Below, in pieces: positions 42,429 through 48,648 of a stretch of DNA of 64,000 nt. The number at the start of each line of letters is the position of its first letter. The first letter of the stretch is position 1. A program made the translations under genes and the position numbers. The notes beneath the pieces are model-generated. The model saw only the letters and a list, made by a program, of their open reading frames with translations. It had not been told where the DNA came from and ran no database searches. Source of the stretch: Paraherbaspirillum soli. Its GTDB lineage: Bacteria; Pseudomonadota; Gammaproteobacteria; Burkholderiales; Burkholderiaceae_D. The DNA lies in assembly GCF_042654985.1 (NCBI RefSeq), contig NZ_JBHSMT010000029.1, forward strand, positions 62,001 through 126,000, read 5' to 3'.

Positions 42429-44057
42429 TCAAGCGAACTTGCCAATCTCCTTCTCCACCGCGGCCCGCACCGAACCGCTAACGACGAACGACTGCGCCAT
42501 CACGATATCGTCGTGGAACCAGCGATCGCCTTCCAGGCAAGCCGGGATCTGGCGACGGATTTCCTGATACGCGGCTTGCGTGCCCTGTCCCAGCACAAAA
42601 CCTAGCAGCAGATTCTCGGTCATCGTCAGCGCCTGCGCCGCCAGCAGCATTTCGACGCCGATAATGTATTGGGTGTTGGCGACCACGGTCGCGGCCTTGC
42701 GTGCACACCAGGTCGAATTGGAGACATGGTCTTCGCTATTGCCCTTGGCTGGAATACTGTCGACGCTGCCCGGCATGCACAAGGTGCGGTTTTCCATCAC
42801 CAGCGAGCTCAGCGAACATTGCACCACCGGATAGCCGGTGTTGACGCCGCGTACGCCGCTCATCAAATTGCGCGGCAAACCCCACGACAAGGTGGGATCG
42901 ATCAGGCGCGCAACGCGCCGCTCGCAGATGCTACCCAGATCGGTGATCGCCATCGCCAGCAAATCCATCGCCTGCGCCAGGTATTGGCCGTGGAAATTAC
43001 CGCCGGAAATGATTTCGAAACCGCCCTCCTCCTTATCGAAGATCAGGGGATTATCGGTAGCGGAATTGATTTCCTTGTCGACGATGTTGTCGATGTAATC
43101 CAGTGCATCGAATACCGGGCCATATACCTGCGGCGCGCAGCGCAGCGAATACACATCCTGAATCCTGGCGGTGTAAGGAATATCGGTGCGACGCAGTTCT
43201 TCCGGTAGCTGCACCGCCCGTGCCGCGTGCGTGGTGCGGGTCGATCCCGACAATAATTTGCGAATGATGGCGGCGGTCTTGATCTGCCCCGGATGCGGCC
43301 GCGCCTGTTGAATACGTGGATCGAAAGCCGCCATTTCGGCGCGCATCGCTTCCAGCGTCAGCCCCAGCGACAGGCAGGCATCGCTCAATAGATTTCGGGC
43401 ATCGTGCGCGACCAGCACCGCCACCGCCAGCGACGCCGTGCAACCATTGATCAGGGCCGATGCATCCTTGGCTTTCAAATCGAATTTGACCGGCCCAAGG
43501 CCGGCTTTGGCAATCGCTGCAGGCGCACTCATGCGCTGCCCCTGGTACATCACCTCGGCTTCGTCGAAACCGGCAATTGCCGCTGCCAGATATGACAGCG
43601 GCGCCAAATCGCCGGAGGCGCCAACCGACCCTTTTTGCGGCATGATCGGGTGAATCCCGGCGTTCAGGAAAGCCAGCAGCCGATCGACTACTTCGACCCG
43701 CGGCGCAGAATAATTGCTGGCGAAGGCGTTGGCACGCAGCAGCATGGTGGCGCGGCTGACTTCTTCCGAAAACGGCTCGCCGATACCGGCGCAATGGGCC
43801 TTGATCAACTGGGTCTGGAACAGCTCGATGTGCTCAACCTTGATGCGGGTGTCCTTCAGCAAACCGACGCCGGTATTGAAGCTGTACATCATCGGCGCTT
43901 CATCGTGCATCCAGGTCGCCTCGATATAGTCGCGACTACGCTTCAGCGCCTCGCGCGAGGACTCGGCCAGATTGACGCTTAAATGCGGGGCGCGAGCGAC
44001 CGCTATGACTTGCTGCGCAGTCAGGTTGAAGCCGTCGATGGTGATGGTGTGCGACAT
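42429..44057 (-). CDS. Aromatic amino acid lyase (histidine ammonia-lyase-like, MIO enzyme)
   Basis: 542 aa. A member of the family that makes the MIO cofactor from an Ala-Ser-Gly triad, visible in GSVGASGDLAPLSYLAAA near residues 144-161. FNTGVGLLKDTRI near 60-72 replaces the usual bacterial HutH form of NTGFGKLAxxxI. AHCAGIGEP near 87-95 keeps the histidine seen in histidine ammonia-lyases, and the C-terminal region has SVDSIPAKGNSEDHVSN near 434-450. Family enzymes eliminate ammonia from histidine, phenylalanine or tyrosine. No hutU, hutI or hutG is nearby; the neighbours are purine genes. Substrate therefore uncertain. It lies 89 bp after puuD in the same direction. Confidence 0.85.
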   Translation of the reverse strand: MSHTITIDGFNLTAQQVIAVARAPHLSVNLAESSREALKRSRDYIEATWMHDEAPMMYSFNTGVGLLKDTRIKVEHIELFQTQLIKAHCAGIGEPFSEEVSRATMLLRANAFASNYSAPRVEVVDRLLAFLNAGIHPIMPQKGSVGASGDLAPLSYLAAAIAGFDEAEVMYQGQRMSAPAAIAKAGLGPVKFDLKAKDASALINGCTASLAVAVLVAHDARNLLSDACLSLGLTLEAMRAEMAAFDPRIQQARPHPGQIKTAAIIRKLLSGSTRTTHAARAVQLPEELRRTDIPYTARIQDVYSLRCAPQVYGPVFDALDYIDNIVDKEINSATDNPLIFDKEEGGFEIISGGNFHGQYLAQAMDLLAMAITDLGSICERRVARLIDPTLSWGLPRNLMSGVRGVNTGYPVVQCSLSSLVMENRTLCMPGSVDSIPAKGNSEDHVSNSTWCARKAATVVANTQYIIGVEMLLAAQALTMTENLLLGFVLGQGTQAAYQEIRRQIPACLEGDRWFHDDIVMAQSFVVSGSVRAAVEKEIGKFA

Positions 44058-44146
44058 AGGAACTCCTGTTATACCTTTTAAATTTGATGATCAGAGACCG
44101 GCAAGAAGCCGCCCCCAGCGCCCGATCGCTCTGGCCCGCTGTGTGC

Positions 44147-45415
44147 TTACATTGCGCCAGCCTCGTACCAGGCACCAATTGCCGCCCGCTCATCGTCGGT
44201 GATGTGCGTCAAATTACCGATCGGCATGGCCTTCAGTTGTACCGCCTGCTGGTAAATCTTGGCCGCATGCTGGCGCACCAGTTCCGGTGTTTGCAACATC
44301 ACTCCGGCCGGCGCGGTCGCAAACCCGGGCTGGGTCGGTTGAGCCGAGTGGCAGGTGGCGCAACGTTGCGCAATGATGCGTTGCACGCGTGAAAAGTCTG
44401 CTGCCGGCGCGGCAGCCACGTTTATCGCGGCAGTACCGGCAGGCGCCGCGTCGACGGTCGGCGCTACGGCTACTGCCGTCGGCGTCGCTACCGGGCGCGG
44501 CGCAATCGCCACCGCCACCGCCAGCAGCAACGCGACACCGGCGGCCGGAAAACCGAGCGATACGCGACCGGCATGGCGCAGATTGAAGAAATGGCGAATC
44601 AATGCACCGGCGGCAATGATGGCAGCCAGAATCAACCAGCCGTAGGGATGGCTATAAGTCATCGCGTAGTGGTTGCTGATCATGATGAACAACACCGGCA
44701 ACGTGAAGTAGTTGTTGTGAACGCTGCGTTGCTTGGCCTTCTTGCCGTATATCGGATCGGGCGATTTTCCCTGCCGCATCGCTTCCACCAGCTTGCGCTG
44801 ACCGGGAATAATCACCATCAATACGTTACCGACCATCATCGTGCCTATCATTGCGCCGACATGAATGTAAGCGGCACGCCCGCTCAGCAAATGGCTCAGC
44901 ACATAAGCGGCGGCGACAATGAACAGATACATCACGATGCCGAGCAAACCGTCGCGCTTGCCCAGCGGCGAACGGCACAGCAGGTCGTACACTGTCCAGC
45001 CGACCACCAGCGTCCCCAGACCAACCCCAATCGCTTGCCACGAACTCAGATCGGCCACGTCCTTGTTGATCATCATCGCCGAGGCATTGAAGTAATACAC
45101 GATGAATAGCATCGCAAAGCCCGACAGCCAAGTGGCGTAGGCTTCCCATTTGAACCAATGCAGTTCTTCCGGCAATTCGGCCGGCGCCACCAGGTATTTT
45201 TGCGGGTTGTAAAAGCCGCCTCCGTGGACTGCCCAGAGTTCGCCGGCGACGCCTTTTTTAGCCAGGTCGGAGCCAGGCTTTGGCGGTCGGATCGAGTTAT
45301 CCAGCCAGACGAAATAAAATGACGCGCCGATCCACGCAATACCTGTGATCAGGTGGAGCCAGCGCACCAGCAGATTGAGCCATTCGAGCCCATACGAAAC
45401 CAACATTGCATCCAT
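44147..45415 (-). CDS. puuD: Urate hydroxylase PuuD (membrane protein with C-terminal cytochrome c domain)
   Basis: 422 aa. PuuD oxidises urate to 5-hydroxyisourate and passes electrons to a c-type haem. Eight or so membrane helices fill residues 10-310, starting WLNLLVRWLHLITGIAWIGASFYF, with conserved GGGFYNPQKYLVAP near 65-78. An Ala/Pro-rich linker (about 310-350) leads to a cytochrome c domain with CATCH near 353-357 and MPIGNLTHITDDERAAIGAW. ATG at 45415 has GGGGAAG upstream; 20 further codons are open. It is divergent from the LysR gene; the region between is filled with two miniature elements. The lyase gene follows it. Confidence 0.93.
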   Translation of the reverse strand: MDAMLVSYGLEWLNLLVRWLHLITGIAWIGASFYFVWLDNSIRPPKPGSDLAKKGVAGELWAVHGGGFYNPQKYLVAPAELPEELHWFKWEAYATWLSGFAMLFIVYYFNASAMMINKDVADLSSWQAIGVGLGTLVVGWTVYDLLCRSPLGKRDGLLGIVMYLFIVAAAYVLSHLLSGRAAYIHVGAMIGTMMVGNVLMVIIPGQRKLVEAMRQGKSPDPIYGKKAKQRSVHNNYFTLPVLFIMISNHYAMTYSHPYGWLILAAIIAAGALIRHFFNLRHAGRVSLGFPAAGVALLLAVAVAIAPRPVATPTAVAVAPTVDAAPAGTAAINVAAAPAADFSRVQRIIAQRCATCHSAQPTQPGFATAPAGVMLQTPELVRQHAAKIYQQAVQLKAMPIGNLTHITDDERAAIGAWYEAGAM

Positions 45416-45561
45416 GTCTTCCCCACGTTTATCGCTCGTTTGCCACCGCGGGCTCTGCAAACGAGAGAGGGACACCCCCTCATAATCTAGCCGCGAACTT
45501 TTTAACCAACAGCTCCGCTGCGACCATATATATTCCAGCGCGCTTGCTATGGTAATCCCCT

Positions 45562-45722
45562 AGGAGTCTATCGGCCTTAGGGAACCGGCTGCAAAAACGC
45601 CTGAGCGGTCCATATTTCACCGATATTTTTTTCAATAGTCCCGCTATTGGAAAAAATATCCGCAAAATCTGTCCTCGCTCAGCCATTTTTTCGCTCCGAT
45701 TCCCTAAGGCCGACAGACTCCT
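45562..45722. mobile_element. Second MITE-like family, 161 bp
   Basis: Terminal inverted repeats of 22 bp: AGGAGTCTATCGGCCTTAGG at the left (45562-45583) and its complement with one difference at the right (45701-45722). The centre is also self-complementary around 45625-45660 (CAATAG/CTATTG with flanking ATATTTTTT/AAAAAATAT), so the whole can fold as one long hairpin. A minus-strand open frame spans it but is a by-product of the repeat. It lies in the puuD-LysR divergent region. Confidence 0.8.
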
Positions 45723-45797
45723 GGCAAATTCACCATTCAAAACGCGTCAGATTTACGCAAGATAAACGCGCTGGAGTCTTAAAACATGGAATTTTCA

Positions 45798-45818
45798 GTA
45801 TATTTGACATACGTATAT
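45798..45818. promoter_or_regulatory. Two direct GTATAT motifs upstream of the LysR gene
   Basis: GTATAT at 45798-45803 and 45813-45818, with a central palindrome ATACGTAT at 45809-45816. LysR regulators often bind such sites in their own divergent promoters; this is inference. Element copy 4 now separates these motifs from the LysR start codon. Confidence 0.35.
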
Positions 45819-45855
45819 TGATATAACAAAATGAATTCCGGCGATTCCAAATAAA

Positions 45856-45927
45856 GGGCACCTCGACAAACCGTAGCGAGCGCTTCAAGGTCGGGGCGAG
45901 AAGCGCAGTAGGTTTTTCGAGGCGCCC
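45856..45927 (-). mobile_element. MITE-like element, family 1, copy 4, internally deleted and inverted
   Basis: 72 bp. Read on the minus strand, it has the same ends as copies 1-3 (GGGCGCCTCGAAAAACCTAC and GGTTTGTCGAGGTGCCC) but lacks about 60 bp of the middle. Flanks TAAA and AAAA agree at three of four positions. It ends 20 bp before the LysR start codon. Confidence 0.8.
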
Positions 45928-45947
45928 AAAAATCAATCGGAGACAAC

Positions 45948-46886
45948 ATGGCAAAGCTGCCGGACCACCTGGATCTGCACCTGATACGCATCTTGTATCT
46001 GCTGCTGTGCGAAAAGAATGTGTCGCGCGTGGCGCTCAAACTGAATCAGCCGCAACCTTCGATTTCGGCATCGCTGCGCAAATTGCGCGAACTGACCGGC
46101 GATCCGCTATTGGTGCGCGGGGCCAGGGGCATGGTGCCGACCCAGCATGGAGAAAGCCTGTTGAAGCCAGCCAAGCGGATTCTGGAAGAAACAGAGCGTC
46201 TGTTCGTGCAAAAGACCGCTTTCGTGCCGCAGGCCGAAGCGCGCACCTTCCATATCGCCGCCCCGGATTACATGAATACGCCATTCTTCCTGGAAGTGGT
46301 CGCCCGTCTGCGGCGCGAATCGCCGAAAAGCCGCATCGTGATCCACGCGCTGGGACCCGCCACCGATTACGTCAGATTGCTGTCCGACGGCGATCTCGAT
46401 CTCGTGATTGCCAACTGGGATGAGCCGCCGCCGCATCTGCACCTGTCCAAACTGTTCGACGATCCCATCGTCTGCCTGATGCGCGCCGACAGCGCCTATG
46501 CCAAACGCACCGGCCCCGATCAGATGACGGTGGAAGATTACTTGTCGCTGCCGCACGTGGCGCCGTGGCAGGTACTGCCCGGCTATCACGGCATCATCGA
46601 TTCCTACCTCGACAGCCAGAACCTGAACCGCAACGTGGTGGTCGAATCGGCTTACTTCGGCATGCTGCCCTACATGGTGGCGCAAACCGACCTGGTGCTG
46701 ACCACCGGCCGCCAGTTCGCGCGCTTTTATGAAAAAACGCTGCCGCTAAAAAGCTTCATCCTGCCGATCAAATTCCCGCCGATGCGCTTTTATCAGCTCT
46801 GGCATGAAAGAGTGCATCAGGCGACCGAGCACAAATGGCTGCGCGAACAAATCGGCATCGCTGCAAAATCGATGATTACCGAGTAG
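45948..46886 (+). CDS. LysR-type transcriptional regulator of the purine island
   Basis: 312 aa. The N-terminal helix-turn-helix lies at residues 7-66 (LDLHLIRILYLLLCEKNVSR, then LNQPQPSISASLRKLRELTGDPLLVRGARGMVPT). A periplasmic-binding-protein-like effector domain follows from about residue 90, with FHIAAPDYMNTPFFLEVVARL near 95-115. The general form resembles NodD/NahR-type regulators. ATG at 45948 has GGAGACAAC upstream. It is divergent from puuD and precedes the purine permease in the same direction. Inference: it controls this island in response to urate or another purine intermediate. Confidence 0.88.
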   Translation: MAKLPDHLDLHLIRILYLLLCEKNVSRVALKLNQPQPSISASLRKLRELTGDPLLVRGARGMVPTQHGESLLKPAKRILEETERLFVQKTAFVPQAEARTFHIAAPDYMNTPFFLEVVARLRRESPKSRIVIHALGPATDYVRLLSDGDLDLVIANWDEPPPHLHLSKLFDDPIVCLMRADSAYAKRTGPDQMTVEDYLSLPHVAPWQVLPGYHGIIDSYLDSQNLNRNVVVESAYFGMLPYMVAQTDLVLTTGRQFARFYEKTLPLKSFILPIKFPPMRFYQLWHERVHQATEHKWLREQIGIAAKSMITE

Positions 46887-46947
46887 AAACGAAATTGCAG
46901 CTCGTGCCCAACATATATCCAAATTCATAAATCAACTATCAGTCATC

Positions 46948-46955
46948 GTATATAC
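46948..46955. promoter_or_regulatory. GTATATAC palindrome upstream of the permease operon
   Basis: Eight-base palindrome about 95 bp before the permease start codon. It combines the GTATAT and ATATAC hexamers seen at the other island promoters. Short on its own; recorded as part of that set. Confidence 0.3.
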
Positions 46956-47048
46956 CTCGACCGACCGGGCACTATAGTATCGGATGCCACAAGCCCCCCA
47001 AGCGGCTTTCGATTACAACTAAAAAATCCCATCCCGAGGAGACGCACG

Positions 47049-48443
47049 ATGACTGCCACGATAGACCCGGTCGATGAAAAGCTGCCGATAACCCGGCTCA
47101 CCGCACTCGGCATGCAGCATGTGCTGGTGATGTATGCCGGCGCCATTGCCGTACCGCTGATCATAGGCGGTGCCCTCCAGCTGCCGAAAAGCGATATCGC
47201 TTTCCTGATCAGTGCAGACTTGTTTTGCTGCGGTCTGGTGACCTTGATTCAAAGCCTGGGCATCTGGAAATTCGGCATCAGGATGCCGGTGATGATGGGC
47301 GTCACGTTTGCCGCCGTCGGCCCGATGGTGGCGATGGCCGGCAATCCGCAGCTGACCATCGTGCATATCTACGGGGCGGTGATTTGCGCCGGCCTGTTCT
47401 GCGTCCTGGCGTCACCCTACATGAGCCGCATGATGCGCTACTTCCCGCCGGTCGTTACCGGCACCGTGATTACCGTGATCGGGATTTCCTTGATGGGCGT
47501 CGGCATCAACTGGGCAGCGGGCGGCCAACCGGTGATCGGGACCCTGGTCGACGGCGTGTTTACCAAGATACCGAATCCCGATTACGGCGCCCCGACCAGT
47601 CTTGGCATCGCCCTGATCGTGCTGATATCCATCCTGCTGATCACCAAATACGTCAAAGGTTTTATCGCCAACATCTCGGTGCTGATGGGCATGATCATCG
47701 GCTTCATCATTGCGTTGGCAATGGGCAAAATCAGCTTCTACGGCCTGGGCGATGCGGAATGGTTTTCCTTCATCCGGCCGTTCCACTACGGCTGGCCGAA
47801 ATTCGACCTGGGCTCGATTGTCAGCATGTGCCTGGTGATGGTGGTGACGATGATCGAATCGACCGGGATGTTCATCGCGCTAGGTGAAATCGTCGGCAAA
47901 AAAGTGGATGACAAGACGCTCGCGCGCGGTCTGCGGGTCGACGGCCTGGGCAGCATCATCGGCGGCGTATTCAATACTTTCCCATATACCTCTTTCTCGC
48001 AAAACGTCGGTCTGGTGAGCGTCACCGGCGTCCGCAGCCGCTATGTGTGCGCCGCGGCCGGCGTGATCCTGATGATGTTCGGCCTGTTCCCGAAGATGGC
48101 CCACGTCGCCGCATCTATCCCCCAATTCGTCCTCGGCGGCGCCGGCATTGTGATGTTCGGGATGGTGGCGGCAACCGGCATCAAGATTCTGTCGACCGTC
48201 GAGTTCAACCGTAACCGCAACAATCTGTTCATCGTCGCCGTCAGTTTTGGCGCCGGCATGATTCCATTGGTAGCCCCAAGTTTTTTCGACAAAATGCCTG
48301 CATTCCTGTCCACCATCCTGCACAGCGGCATCTTGCTTGCATCCACCATGGCGGTACTGTTGAATCTGTTCTTCAACGGCCAGGGTTCCAGGGAAGATGT
48401 ACGCTCCCATGCATTGGCAGCGGCACAAAGTTCGGATCATTAG
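47049..48443 (+). CDS. NCS2-family purine (xanthine/urate) permease
   Basis: 464 aa, about 14 membrane segments. A nucleobase:cation symporter-2 protein. The first helix holds the conserved QH pair (GMQHVLVMYAGAIAVPLIIGGAL, near 20-42), TM8 the acidic MIESTGMFIALGEI near 275-288, and the NAT signature appears as SQNVGLVSVTGVRSR near 318-332. Within the family it looks like urate/xanthine transporters (UacT/XanP type). GAGGAG precedes ATG 47049. It starts the plus-strand group permease, uraD-allC and 8-oxoguanine deaminase. The last base of its TAG stop is the first base of family 1 element copy 3. Confidence 0.9.
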   Translation: MTATIDPVDEKLPITRLTALGMQHVLVMYAGAIAVPLIIGGALQLPKSDIAFLISADLFCCGLVTLIQSLGIWKFGIRMPVMMGVTFAAVGPMVAMAGNPQLTIVHIYGAVICAGLFCVLASPYMSRMMRYFPPVVTGTVITVIGISLMGVGINWAAGGQPVIGTLVDGVFTKIPNPDYGAPTSLGIALIVLISILLITKYVKGFIANISVLMGMIIGFIIALAMGKISFYGLGDAEWFSFIRPFHYGWPKFDLGSIVSMCLVMVVTMIESTGMFIALGEIVGKKVDDKTLARGLRVDGLGSIIGGVFNTFPYTSFSQNVGLVSVTGVRSRYVCAAAGVILMMFGLFPKMAHVAASIPQFVLGGAGIVMFGMVAATGIKILSTVEFNRNRNNLFIVAVSFGAGMIPLVAPSFFDKMPAFLSTILHSGILLASTMAVLLNLFFNGQGSREDVRSHALAAAQSSDH

Positions 48444-48574
48444 GGCACCTCGAAAAACCTACTGCGCGGCTCAATCTCGAGGCTGCGATGCTCGCCGTAC
48501 CTTCGTACGGGTGCAGATGTTGCAACATCGTCGCCCCGACCTTGAACCGCTCGCTACGGTTTTCCGAGGTGCCC
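48443..48574 (+). mobile_element. MITE-like element, family 1, copy 3, with ATTA target duplication
   Basis: 132 bp with ends GGGCACCTCGAAAAACC and GGTTTTCCGAGGTGCCC. ATTA stands directly before (48439-48442) and after (48575-48578). The insertion split the stop codon of the permease: the empty site would read CAT TAA, the filled site reads CAT TAG, so the protein is unchanged. It separates the permease from uraD-allC. Confidence 0.88.
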
Positions 48575-48590
48575 ATTAACAACCAGCAAC

Positions 48591-48643
48591 GCGGGTCCCA
48601 CCCGTGAAGATTTAACCATGAGGAGCAGGCGGGTGGGACCCGC
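48591..48643 (+). promoter_or_regulatory. 14-bp inverted repeat around the uraD-allC ribosome site
   Basis: Perfect arms GCGGGTCCCACCCG (48591-48604) and its complement (48630-48643), separated by 25 nt that contain GAGGAG (48620-48625). The right arm ends 5 nt before the ATG at 48649. In mRNA this hairpin would hold the ribosome site in its loop. It may be regulatory or may be another dispersed palindrome. Confidence 0.5.
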
Positions 48644-48648
48644 CGACG

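Noticed and set aside
45480..45740. 86-codon minus-strand frame upstream of puuD
   Set aside because: It coincides with the 161-bp inverted-repeat element at 45562-45722 and reads through both its ends. It lacks a ribosome site; repeat-derived.
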